A DNA stretch of 64,000 bases from Allacma fusca (GCA_947179485.1 OX359246.1:18476001-18540000); one strand, 5' to 3'; numbered from the stretch's first letter, positions 22,487 through 31,879 are shown. Notes: generated from the letters alone by a model not told the origin. Program-made: numbers and translations.

Positions 22487-23913
22487 TGCTTGGGTCGAAA
22501 GTGTAGGTTCACTCCAACAGACGAATTTCCAAAACTCAATTCTGATAGAGATTCGTCTGTAAACTTGATACCAATCGAATTGACCTCCTCTCCCTCGAGC
22601 GGTACATATTGTACTGGATTGAAGATGTGCTCAACTTCATTATTATAATCATGACTGAGCTTGGTCTCCATCAAAAGAGGAACACATTGATTTTCATAAG
22701 TTTGGTTTTGAACGAGGTTGGGTGCTAAAATCAGCATTCGATTAGCCATACCGGGTAACGGGCGGGGCACTGGTGGCTTCAAGTCCTCATATTCAATCTC
22801 CTCTTCCTCTTCAACCAATTCTCTTCTTGCTGGAAACTTGCTTTCACTTTTAAAAACTGAAGTGTTTGGTATTCCAAAGTATGTGCATAAAAGATCCGGA
22901 AGCCGAATTTCAACGTCAGTCGAAAGCTGTCCGACACCAATTTCCCCCTGGTTGTACGAAAATTGAATGGCGGTAATTTGTGGTAGATACTTTGAAAATG
23001 TCATGTTTAATTCAGCCAAAACAACAGGTAGAGTCATTGACTCTGGCTCTGCCATTGAAATAAAATTATCCCAGAGACTTCGAACTCTGAAAAAGAGTAC
23101 TTCGTTTTCATCAAGCTTATTAAATTCTTCAATGTTGGCTGGTTGTGTGGACACGTAGATTTGATCAGAGAAAAATGTGTCTTGTGTAAACTCCAATGTT
23201 TTGCATATTTTGGCCGGAAATGTAATATGATCGGCGGGGGACTGTCTATTCGTTGTAAGCAACAGCGTGCATTTATTTTCAGTGTCCCAGACAAATCCGA
23301 CTTCTATCCCCTCGGGCAAAAACATTGCCCTTATTCTCATAAAGAATATTTTAAAGTCTTTATCTTCGTCACGCAAAATTGTAAAAAGTTCGGTATTCTG
23401 CTTCCGAACACTAATAATGTTTTTAAAGTATTTAAAATGCATAACGTCCATTTTAAACTTTGTGTTTAACGGAACGTCTTTCCATTCTTGGTTTTTCACA
23501 CTCCTTTCCGCACTCCAACGTCCATTCACAAACATTCGATTACCAAAACCGAGAAAAGCTGCCATTTCATTTGACATTACAATTACAGAGTGTGGGGCAG
23601 GGAGTTTGGATATTTGCAAAGTGTAAGCTACTGCATCATCAGTCACATATCGCATCATTAATAACGAATTTGTTCTTGGTCCGATAAGGCTGTTATACTT
23701 TGTGACAACTTGACCAACGGTCTTCATGTCGGCTGTTTTTGACATTTCAAAACTAGACACCTCTGGAGGAATATATCCCGGATATAGAGGTGGTATAGGT
23801 GTAGCGGTTGCATGTATGGGTATAGCACGTCTAAGCACACGTTTTCGTTGACGGGTCGATCTGAGTTGGCGAGACTGCTCTTCACTACTTGCTTCCGCCA
23901 GTCCCGGCACCAT
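22483..23913 (-). CDS. Penton-type minor capsid protein (single jelly-roll)
   Basis: 476 aa from ATG 23913; the longer frame to 23937 opens with TTG. The N-terminus is Arg-rich (RSTRQRKRVLRRA). The middle alternates hydrophobic strands, with an acidic stretch (ELVEEEEEIEYED) before a PRPLPG turn. The C-terminus ends with IGIKFTDESLSELSFGNSS and then VNLHFRP, the end typical of Polinton/adintovirus pentons, where a 'D..G..L.F..G...V.LHFR' pattern closes the last jelly-roll strand. The protein would occupy capsid vertices. The stop overlaps the next start (ATGA). The gene sits between integrase and the basic-protein gene, beside the major capsid as expected. Confidence 0.8.
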   Translation of the reverse strand: MVPGLAEASSEEQSRQLRSTRQRKRVLRRAIPIHATATPIPPLYPGYIPPEVSSFEMSKTADMKTVGQVVTKYNSLIGPRTNSLLMMRYVTDDAVAYTLQISKLPAPHSVIVMSNEMAAFLGFGNRMFVNGRWSAERSVKNQEWKDVPLNTKFKMDVMHFKYFKNIISVRKQNTELFTILRDEDKDFKIFFMRIRAMFLPEGIEVGFVWDTENKCTLLLTTNRQSPADHITFPAKICKTLEFTQDTFFSDQIYVSTQPANIEEFNKLDENEVLFFRVRSLWDNFISMAEPESMTLPVVLAELNMTFSKYLPQITAIQFSYNQGEIGVGQLSTDVEIRLPDLLCTYFGIPNTSVFKSESKFPARRELVEEEEEIEYEDLKPPVPRPLPGMANRMLILAPNLVQNQTYENQCVPLLMETKLSHDYNNEVEHIFNPVQYVPLEGEEVNSIGIKFTDESLSELSFGNSSVGVNLHFRPKQ

Positions 23914-24166
23914 TGATTTCGAGGGAGTATACCTCAAAGATAATAATCCGCACTCATATCGACCACGAGGGCAAGTTAGTGGGGAAGATAACTGATAATG
24001 TATCCCAGTCTAGCCAAGCTGGCCTGCATTTGAAATGCAGACGTAGTGGTCGCTTTCGTGTTCATAATGTGCAAACCTGGCATTCCTTCTTCTATACATG
24101 TTGATCTTTTGCAGACAATGTTCAAAATGAATCACTAGAGTCCGAGTGTTGCGTATAAATCCTCCT

Positions 24167-25108
24167 TTACTCGGTGCTTACAACAAGATTGAGTTCTTGT
24201 TCGTAAAAGGACGAATTTATCGCCTCGTCTTCCAAATCAACGAGCTTGAATGTGTATGGCAACGTGTTTACCACTTTCACGACCTTAAACATTTCTTTGG
24301 ACCAGTTTTCACTGTATCCTTTAGCAAACAATAGCTTTGCTTTCGATATACGTACTATATCTCCAACTTTAAATTTGGGATCTGCACGAGGGGCGTTCAC
24401 ATTCTTTAAAAAGTCTTTGTACATGTGTTCCCACACCGTATGTGCATTTCTCTTGTTGACTTGGTTAGGGGTACGCCCAATGGTCCTGTGGATTGTATTA
24501 TTATAGCTGGACACAAAGTCTTGAAGGACGTCTTCTAGACGTTTCGTCTTGTTATACGTTAGATACCGTTGTATTTTCGAATACAGGGTTCGTATAAATC
24601 TTTCGGCAATGGAAGCTTTCATTGTCGAGCTCACATGATATAATTGAACATCCCGCTCCTTGAGGAATTTTCCAAATGGAGCAGAGGTGAATTCAGTTCC
24701 CCTGTCTGTAAACAAGTAAACAGGGGATACCCCAGCCTCTTGAAACACACTTGTGAATGCTGGAATTATTGACTCTGAACTCTTGTCCTTTAAGAGCCGA
24801 CAATATGCCTTCTTCGAAAGAGCATCCACAACAACCAGTATGTACTTAAACCCTCGATTGTGCCAGGAAACATTTTGAATGTCCTTTAAATCACTCACAA
24901 AAATTTCATTTATAAAGTTGACCATCACTTTCCTCCGGGGAAACCGTTTCCGAACAGGTTTATGTAGAGAAAATGCTTCTAACGTCCGCAAGCTTTTTGC
25001 AACAACGTCCTTGTCCTTGAACTCTGGTCTGTTTCGGAGGAATCCTGATAGACCAGAGTAAGCACCTGCCAGACGATGATTAACGTATGTTTTTCTTGTT
25101 TCGTCCAT
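24167..25108 (-). CDS. Retroviral-type (RVE) integrase
   Basis: 313 aa, intact. The DDE catalytic core is visible: Asp73 in FVSDLKDIQN, Asp135 in FTDRGTEF and Glu169 in KASIAERFIRTL, with 33 residues between the second Asp and the Glu. The C-terminal third has a small beta-rich domain (KVGDIVRISK ... YTFKLVDLEDE) ending with SFYEQELNLV. That ending is a recurrent feature of Polinton integrases. The enzyme inserts the element into host DNA. The N-terminus lacks an obvious HHCC zinc motif. Gene order penton-integrase-small proteins-ATPase on one strand is consistent with a single virion/transposition block. Confidence 0.92.
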   Translation of the reverse strand: MDETRKTYVNHRLAGAYSGLSGFLRNRPEFKDKDVVAKSLRTLEAFSLHKPVRKRFPRRKVMVNFINEIFVSDLKDIQNVSWHNRGFKYILVVVDALSKKAYCRLLKDKSSESIIPAFTSVFQEAGVSPVYLFTDRGTEFTSAPFGKFLKERDVQLYHVSSTMKASIAERFIRTLYSKIQRYLTYNKTKRLEDVLQDFVSSYNNTIHRTIGRTPNQVNKRNAHTVWEHMYKDFLKNVNAPRADPKFKVGDIVRISKAKLLFAKGYSENWSKEMFKVVKVVNTLPYTFKLVDLEDEAINSSFYEQELNLVVSTE

Positions 25109-25140
25109 ATTTGACGACCTTGTTCTTCTTCTTCCTTCCT

Positions 25141-25632
25141 TTACCCCCCAACCTGTCGTCGTGGAGCACGCAATTTCCTATCTGACTCGATTATGGGCTT
25201 TCTCGCTCTTTTCTTTCTCACGTGTTCAACTTTACCAGTGCTTTCGCTAAAAGTAGTTGGCTGAGAGCCTGCATTCAAATTTGCATGTTTCTCATTTTCT
25301 TCTGCCTTGTTATCCAACTCTTCAAACGTCTTCCAATCAGGATTGAATAGTGCATTATTTTTAAGCCTCCAGCACATGCAGCATTTACAAAGCCTAGATT
25401 TGGACTTTTGCACCTTTTTTTTATTCTCCACAATGTCATTGTCTTTGGGAGATTCTATTGGACTATCTGTCGTAGTAACTGGTGAAGGCTCTGCAGTTAC
25501 CGTGGGTAATGAAGGCTCGTTTTCGGGTACTATAGACTGGTCCGGCTCATTGATGCCTTTCTCATGCTTTTGTAAAAGCGGCATCAATTTTTCGTAAAGT
25601 TTTGAATCAATGACCTTTAGTACTTGAGCCAT
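25141..25632 (-). CDS. 163-aa Polinton protein with C-terminal QVGG, function unknown
   Basis: Starts MAQVLKVIDSKLYEKLMPLL, a segment with helix-forming character. A Pro/Ser/Thr/Glu-rich linker follows, then a Cys cluster (CKCCMC) and a basic tail (HVRKKRARKP, RKLRAPRRQVGG) that ends exactly at GG. The terminal QVGG matches motifs in the basic core-like protein (22136-22486), hinting that the same protease recognises both. Its start ATG shares one base with the stop of the upstream gene (TAATG). It might be a minor virion protein comparable in position to adenoviral pVI or pX, but that is inference from location and composition only. Confidence 0.6.
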   Translation of the reverse strand: MAQVLKVIDSKLYEKLMPLLQKHEKGINEPDQSIVPENEPSLPTVTAEPSPVTTTDSPIESPKDNDIVENKKKVQKSKSRLCKCCMCWRLKNNALFNPDWKTFEELDNKAEENEKHANLNAGSQPTTFSESTGKVEHVRKKRARKPIIESDRKLRAPRRQVGG

Positions 25633-25940
25633 TACTCATAGTAGTTTAGCAGAAGAATTAGTTCCTGCTCTAAAATCGAGTGCACAACAGTACATACAAT
25701 CTTGTGAAGAAAGCGTGCTTGCTTTTTTGTAATGATCTTTCTATGACAGACACGTTTCAACTCGTTGACAGTCTGACGTTTTAGAAACAAACTTGTAATT
25801 TTTTCCAAATTCGGTAAAAGTTCGTGTATGCACTTGTACTGGTTGGCAGTACAACTTGATACAACTTTACTGCTCTTTGACCTTTTGGGCAATGCAAACC
25901 CGTGTAGAAAATCAATCTCTTTTTCTAGGCGGACTTTCAT
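25632..25940 (-). CDS. 102-aa conserved-type Polinton protein, function unknown
   Basis: The start is ATG 25940, which overlaps the ATPase stop as ATGA; the longer frame to 25991 opens with GTG. Predicted to be helical and basic (ANQYKCIHELLPNLEKITSL, KRQTVNELKRV, then KIITKKQARFLHKIV), ending in LEQELILLLNYYE. The pattern of a small Lys/Leu-rich protein with a 'LL..L.K' helix next to the ATPase recalls small genes seen in other Polintons. I cannot name a domain. Confidence 0.6.
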   Translation of the reverse strand: MKVRLEKEIDFLHGFALPKRSKSSKVVSSCTANQYKCIHELLPNLEKITSLFLKRQTVNELKRVCHRKIITKKQARFLHKIVCTVVHSILEQELILLLNYYE

Positions 25941-26558
25941 TTCGGTGCATACACTTGACAGTCTGGTGTGGGGAAAATGTCCGAACGACACCAGTATTTA
26001 TATGTCTTATGTTTAGGGTGAAGATCTATGATCAACTTACCCCATTCCCGATCTGTGACAGCCTTTTTGTAGGCGTCAACAAGAAAGGCAGTTTCACCTG
26101 GACATATTTGTTTGGCAATATACATTATCACCGACCTGTCCCGGGGAAAATCATAAATACACATCCACTGTGTGTTTAAATTTATTTGCCTAAAGCCCGG
26201 AGCGTATACAGTAAAAAAATAAAATAAAGTATCGTGTTATGAGCTCATTGAATTTCCCTTTACCGAGCTCATCTTGATAGTCGTCAATAACAAGCAGACA
26301 GTTGGAAGATGCAAGTTCATCAATTTCCTCCAGCTTGTTTGTAAATATGACTTGACTATTATGCTGTTGTAGAGTAAAAAAGTCGGCTTGGAAATCCGAG
26401 TAAACGTATACGACTCTTTCTAACGGGGGGTCGAATATCTTTCGCCGTTGTCTTATCATATCCAGGACCATTTGGGTTTTGCCCGACATGGAAGGTCCAC
26501 ATATAAGACACGTTGCAGGCGTGGGAATACTACAGGAAATGTCTCCCATCGTCATCAT
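25937..26558 (-). pseudogene. Packaging ATPase (FtsK/HerA type), apparently interrupted
   Basis: The first part (26558 to about 26205) has a Walker A motif GPSMSGKT near its N-terminus, VVYVYSDFQADF, and Walker B-like LLVIDDYQDEL. The second part, in another frame and ending at 25937, contains INLNTQWMCIYDFPRDRS, IAKQICPG and a final LIIDLHPKHKTYKYW, matching the C-terminal half of Polinton/adintovirus ATPases. Between them the frame changes within a T-rich run (about 26210-26225). The conserved middle segment that normally carries a G-S-H-H-type motif and a QN motif is missing or unrecognisable. No GT-AG intron explains the gap, so I read it as an internal deletion plus frameshift. The protein normally pumps DNA into capsids, so this copy is probably non-functional for packaging. 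Confidence 0.7.
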
Positions 26559-26770
26559 CTCTGTGCAAAGCGATTCAGATAACTGATTAATGGAATTAAA
26601 AACATGTCATTTAATACTTTAAACAAAAGTGTCCCATGGACACTCATTGTAGGACCCGATCGATGAAAATAATTTTATTCATCTTTTTACTCTCGATCGG
26701 AAAGTTGCGTGTTCCTACTGTGGATTATTTTTTAATTTTGATTTTCAACGGTTCAAATTAGCCTGGGACA
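26559..26770. promoter_or_regulatory. Divergent promoter region between ATPase (-) and membrane gene (+)
   Basis: 212 bp shared by two divergent genes. It holds a palindrome-like block: CGATCGATGAAAATAATTTT followed by ATTCATC, and a second CGATCGG about 25 bp on (about 26658-26700). The symmetric GATGAA/TTCATC and CGATCG pairs could be a bidirectional regulatory site or simply a hairpin. No clear TATA box was found. Confidence 0.35.
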
Positions 26771-27476
26771 ATGAAGCCGGAACTGGGTAAGATATTCACT
26801 TTGATTTTTATTTCCCTACTGTCTGTGATTGATTGAGAAATTGCGTGTCAAGTATATCAGTGCTAGGATCATACTTTTAAAAAATATTTCTTGTTCAACT
26901 GCCTGCTTCCAGCCAGAGGGATGTCGGGCTTGCCTGCTCCAAGGCAAGTACTATGTTGAGACAGAGTCCAGGATTTTCTGTTGCATTACGCATCCCCGGA
27001 AGCTGGACGTGAACATTATTGATCTGTTCACCAACCCGGACGACTGTCCCGATGAAGAGATTGTTCCGGAACCGCTTTTTGCAGCAATTTTGGAAGGTAT
27101 GTCCTGAATACTAATGAGCATGTAATATGTGTATGTTGATGTGGCGTGTAGATTTTAAAATATGATCGTAAAATTGTATCATGTTTATGCATTTGCAGGC
27201 TCGTTTGGGGTTCTTGTGCTACTCGTGGTGCTGGGACTGGTCATCTATTGCTGTATAATGAGGAAGAAAAGACAGGTGCGAAGGCAGGATCCAGAACTGA
27301 TCCCAATGCAAGATCTGGGTGGAGGTAGCAACTCCATTGACAGCATGTCGTCCATGGAAGCAGAACTGGACAGGGCTCAAGCCATCATTGACGCTGTCCG
27401 TGGACCTAGAAGTGATGGAGTCTATATCAACTTTCCACCACCACCACCACCACTTCCAGCATTCACCGAGTCATAA
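26771..27476 (+). CDS. Signal-peptide / single-pass membrane protein with Pro-rich tail
   Basis: Three exons fit: 26771-26824, 26913-27096 and 27199-27476, with acceptors CTTCCAG and TTTGCAG and a GTATGT second donor. The first donor is weaker (GTGATT); an alternative is GTAAGA at 26787 with a later acceptor. Length is about 171 aa. Exon 1 reads as a signal peptide (KIFTLIFISLLS). Exon 2 gives a short acidic, Cys-containing ectodomain (GCRACLLQGKYY, FCCITHP). Exon 3 starts with a membrane helix (VLVLLVVLGLVIYCCI) followed by basic residues (MRKKRQVRRQ) and a cytosolic tail ending in six prolines. It looks like a type I membrane protein, such as an envelope or host-interaction protein. No family is recognised. 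AATAAA follows at 27510. Confidence 0.55.
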
Positions 27477-27509
27477 AACGTGCTGATGTTGAAATGTTGC
27501 TTTTAACCG

Positions 27510-27515
27510 AATAAA
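27510..27515 (+). terminator. Polyadenylation signal of the membrane-protein gene
   Basis: AATAAA 34 bp after the stop codon (27476). Confidence 0.5.
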
Positions 27516-27731
27516 CGACCATCTGGGTCTATGAAAAAATTATCATTTCCCTACATTTATGTACTTGATATTTGCATCACGTTCGAAGGTAAAAGCATTC
27601 GATAACTGCATTTTGTTGTTGTTGGTAAAAGTATTTTTCTCTCTGTCAAATCAGTCGTATTTTTATTGTCATACAGTGCACGCGATATAACTTTCATAAC
27701 TTCAAAAGCATTTAAAACGTTTTCTTCAGTC

Positions 27732-28648
27732 ATGGATAGATCATGTCAAATTTGCTTTCAAAGCTTGAAAAACGCACCAACTTGTCGAAACATTGTCTGG
27801 CCTTTAAAATCAAATGTGCTATACGGTCAAGGCCATTCGTACTGGAACCTGATTGACGAGTTCAATACGACCGGGATTCGGGCTTGGAGACATTACTCCT
27901 GGGTCAGTATTGCCAAGAACCGCCCATTATCGGATATCACGTACTTTGGATGTGACCATGGGTGGCATCTGAGCTGCCTCCTTATCAGCCTCGAGTCTTT
28001 GTTTCTCATCAACGCGACTTGAAAACAAAGACTTTACTGTGTTTTGTGACACATGCTTTGCGACGTGCCGATGGTTTTACGAGTTGGAACCCCACATTGA
28101 GGAATTGTACACCCTGGATGATGTTGTCCTTGCAAAAAGTAAGTGTTTAGTAAATACGTTTATAAAATCATTTCCAATAGTCACTTGATTGAAAATAATT
28201 TTTCATTTATATTTTTATTGCAGTTCCGACTAATGGGGAGAAAATGTTCCCCAACGACTACAGTCGTGAAGGATTTGAGGAGCTATATAAGCGTCCGTCC
28301 GTCAGCAACTGGTGGAACGAAACCGGTGGACTGTATCCGCCGACATCGCCCGTGGTACGGTTTCAAACTCAACCTGCATCTCCGACCTCGGAGTTGAGCG
28401 AATGGGAAAACTCCTATGACAGACGACCGTCTACGGATCGGGAAGAGCAGCCGGGTCGGTCTGACCTGCATTACGACTTGGATTTAAGGAACTGGAATGG
28501 CGCTAGCAGCTCCAACGGAAGAAGACATCAGCCCGGGTCGTCTGCTCCTCTGCAGACCGAGCGCATCAACAGACCAAGATCTGTTGAAGTTTTGGACCCT
28601 GTTTCCCCCGGGGATTTTAACATGGACCTAGTTGATAATCTTCGCTAG
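27732..28648 (+). CDS. RING-H2 protein, probably frameshifted, with disordered tail
   Basis: Starts MDRSCQICF (27732). Zinc ligands appear as CQIC, then FGCDHGWHLSC (C-x-H-x2-H-x2-C). The last pair, CDTC, is in a different frame at about 28050. That is the RING-H2 ligand order, so the gene seems to need a one-base shift between about 27970 and 28025: the first frame stops at 28022. The exon ends at 28138 with a GTAAGT donor and rejoins at 28224 after a TTTATTGCAG acceptor. It continues for about 140 residues of Pro/Ser/Arg-rich, probably disordered sequence to 28648. RING proteins act as ubiquitin ligases. Viral and transposon copies often target host factors, but the target here is unknown. 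The frameshift could be real decay or a sequence error. Confidence 0.6.
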
Positions 28649-29183
28649 GTAAATGCTCTACGAAAGCTTTCCTGACGTCAATGATGTCATTTTTATTTTC
28701 ACATACATGAACGTTTTCATAATAACAAAATGTAGTTTTATGTACAACTTTTTTTTCATGTGTTGGCTGTTGTGGTTTTATGTTTAATATATGCTATGTT
28801 TCTATAGTTGACTAATTATTACATTATTTGTCAAATGTTTCCATATTGTAGTTTGTCACATTTTACACACATTGTAGTACTTTGAACCCTTACTGCATGC
28901 TTTTCTAAATGTAGTTGCATTCACATTACACCAATTCGTAAACTAAATTCCACACCAATGTATACATATCGTACCACAATTGTAATTACAGGATATAATC
29001 CAATAAATAATGCAATAAACAAATAATTGGACCACAGTATGTATGTACTTAATCATTGTATGTAGATGCATTTAGTAATAAAATAACTCGAATCCGTTTT
29101 TTTTACAAAATGTACAATTTTTTATTCCGTTTTTTTTGCATAAGATTTGAACTATACTACAAATAGGTAATTTGGCAATATAC
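28649..29183. other. AT-rich intergenic between convergent genes
   Basis: No coding signal. Includes AATAAA signals for the RING gene (about 29001) and for the minus-strand gene (29121-29126). The 60-aa frame on the minus strand (29152-29334) is a shadow. Confidence 0.5.
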
Positions 29184-29902
29184 TCAGGGAATGTTTGCCT
29201 GCTTCTCCACTGCGGCGGTCATCCCAATGTTTATCAAATAAGACTCCAAGTCTTTCATCCCAGCATATGAAAAGTACAGGGTGGGCCCGACCCAACCCTT
29301 GAGTGTCTTTGTAACTTCTGCATTCACGGGACAATTCAAGATGAGTTCATAGCTCCCATGGACTCGGTTAAAGACGACGCGTCCTCGAACCGACTCGAGT
29401 TCAATGTCACACATCTCCCAGAAATTTTCTCGATTCCCCTGGTTGAGAGTTTCTAAAACCCGATCGGGATTCGACTCGAAAAACGGAATCGTTTCCGTCT
29501 TTCCATTCTCTGCATAAATGGCAATTTCATCCAAGATGCGAGAGATGAACTTGCGGAGCAATGTTCCCTCATAGAGACTGAATCTCACAACCGTCACCCC
29601 ACCCGACTTATTCTTCTTGCCACAGAAGATGAATTCACAGCGCTGGTGCGGGTTGACAGCCCGTCGTGCAACAATATCATGACCAATCTACAAACATTTA
29701 TTGATTCAGCGAAAAATCAAAACAAAAATGTTATTGTTTCGTTAATAAAATCACTCACCAAGTAGCTTTCTTTTTCATGCTCGAAAAAGGACCACGATGA
29801 GCTATTCTCAATCACTGAGGCAGTAGATGGATAAGTCGAAACGTTAGGATCGTACGCCTTTACTTTGGCGATGACTCTAGTTTCAGATTTCTCGGTTGCC
29901 AT
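29184..29902 (-). CDS. 215-aa Polinton protein, two exons, function unknown
   Basis: Exon 1 is 29902-29759 (MATEKSETRVIAKV...) with donor TTG|GTGAGT. Exon 2 is 29687-29184 after TTTGTAG, phase 0. The protein has an N-terminal stretch rich in Ser/Thr/Glu, then alternating hydrophobic strands with charged turns (CEFIFCGKKNKSGGVTVVRF, YEGTLLRKFISRI, RVVFNRVHGSYELIL). No transmembrane segment is seen. The beta-rich pattern with basic loops would suit a single-strand DNA-binding protein, which replicating elements need, but this is speculative and no family is recognised. It has its own TATA box and lies between the RING and helicase genes, transcribed away from the helicase. Confidence 0.6.
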
Positions 29903-30005
29903 TTTTTTTAATTTGGAAAATATTATGGAATGTATTTCAAAGACGGGATTCAAATTCGGACAAGAATTGATGTAGTTATGAATGCTGATTTGGAATTTTC
30001 ACCCG

Positions 30006-30013
30006 TTTATATA
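30006..30013 (-). promoter_or_regulatory. TATA box of the 215-aa gene
   Basis: TATATAAA in GGGTATATAAACGGG on the minus strand, about 105 bp upstream of ATG 29902. That leaves a 5' leader of about 75 nt. Confidence 0.55.
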
Positions 30014-30224
30014 CCCGAAAAAAAGTGAATCACCGCACACGTGTGTATGGCACGCGACACATGAACCCTGAGAAAATCTGACTTTACAGTTTCTCATCAT
30101 CAACTTGAATAATTACCCTGAGAAAATAATCACACCGAGTTTCCCACGATTCTACCCGGTAAAATAGTGAATCACCGAAAGTTCGAATACGTATCATTTT
30201 TAGAGAAAATATTTTATTCTTGCG

Positions 30225-31843
30225 ATGGAGATCATAGAGCCGAGAATGCTCACAAAATGGGCTGCCGGGTGGAAGGCATTAGATTCACCCGAACCTGCTA
30301 TTCCTATTTCCGATCTCAGCTTACAACAAAGAGTCGTTTTGGATCAAGTAAGACAGCATTTAAACAGACCTGAGAAAGTTCAAATGGCAGATCCTCTACG
30401 GATATTAATCCAAGGATTACCAGGCAGTGGCAAGACTCTATTAGGTCACCATATAAAGTACATTCTCGAAAAACATCGAAAAATCAACCCATCATTCAAG
30501 TTTGCCATTACAGCCTACACAGGATCATCGGCGTCCATATTATCGGGAACAACAATTCACTCCACGTTTGGAATTCCACTATATTTCCAGCCCGAGGACC
30601 AGGAAGCATTTCTCCAGTCCTTTAGTGTCACGAGTCCAAAAGCAATTAGATTGAGGTTGATAAAATTCATCTTGATCGATGAGGTGTCATTCGTTGGAAA
30701 ACGAATGCTTCAATTAGTAGACTGCATTTTAAAGAAGGTCAGCTTTGTAGACAAGGACAAGCCTTTTGCCAACAAGAGCATTATAATGATGGGAGATATA
30801 TGGCAGTTAGGACCTGTGGGGGATTTTGAGCTTTACACTAAACCTCTAATTGATTCTCCACAACACTTGGCAGCATTCAATCTCTACCATTCTTTTGAGA
30901 ATGTATTTGCTCTCAAAAATTCGTATAGACAAGGAGGAAATGACGATTCATCCGCCAAACATCGTCAGTTACTAGAACGATTGAAAAGAGGTGGATGTCA
31001 AAAAGATGATATCGATTTTCTCTCCACACGGATAAAGAATAAGCTTTCCGAGGATGAAATTCGGTTGTTCAGGAACAGTCTACACATTTTTCCAACGAAT
31101 TCTCAAGTACGCGCTCACAATTTGTAAGTTTTTTATCAGTGTTACATTAGTTTTTAGTTTTGAAGAAACAAATACAAGCTAGTTTCTCTACTAGGTCAGT
31201 TTTAAAATCAACATACGCTCCGGATGAGATTATCGTCATTGAAAACGGTGACGAAATTCTTCAGATTGCAGTTGGGGCATCAGTAATTCTCCAAAAGAAT
31301 TTGAATATTGAATGGGGGCTTGTAAATTCAGCCAACGGAACTATCAAGAAAGTCCACTATAAAGAAGACGTAGCATACTGTATAGTGGTTGACTTCCCAA
31401 ACTATACAGGAAACATGCAAGAAATGGAAACATTTGGTGGAGTGCCCATTTTTAAGACGTTTACAAACACGTATTGTAGGGATACCAATCGATTTATTTG
31501 GGTGAATAAATTTAAAATTGGTTTATGTTATGGATCCACCATTCATAAAATCCAAGGTCAGACCCTACCTTCGGTGGCAGTTTACTTGGGAAGCTCGCAA
31601 ATGTTTCCCGGTATGGACTACATAGCCCTCAGTCGAACGAGAAAGATTGAAAATCTAATGATTTTGGATGAAAACATTTCCCAGCATAGATTTTGCAATC
31701 AGAACCTGGGCGAAAAAATTGAAGAGGAAAACAGATTGATGGGCGAGGAAAAATATTCTCAGTTTGCTCCAAGAATGGGCAACCAGAATGTAAGTACATA
31801 CTTGATGTACAGGGAAATGAATGTCAAATCCAAATTGGTATAA
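30225..31843 (+). CDS. Pif1-like superfamily 1 helicase, two exons
   Basis: Exon 1 is 30225-31123 and exon 2 most likely begins at 31183. The 59-bp intron (GTAAGT ... AAGCTAG) joins the frames in phase 2; other acceptors nearby lead to stops. Length is about 519 aa. SF1 motifs appear in order: Walker A GLPGSGKT, Ia GTTIHSTFG, II FILIDEVSF, III IMMGDIWQLGPVG, then GLVNSANGTI, V YGSTIHKIQGQT and VI YIALSRTRK. This is the Pif1/RecD-like SF1B set. The enzyme would unwind DNA during element replication. Most Polintons lack a helicase, so this is an accessory gain. Codon use looks like that of the neighbouring element genes. An AATAAA lies at 31874. Confidence 0.85.
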
Positions 31844-31873
31844 TATCCATGTAAACCATTGTTTTAACTGCAT

Positions 31874-31879
31874 AATAAA
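31874..31879 (+). terminator. Helicase polyadenylation signal
   Basis: AATAAA 30 bp after the helicase stop. Confidence 0.5.
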
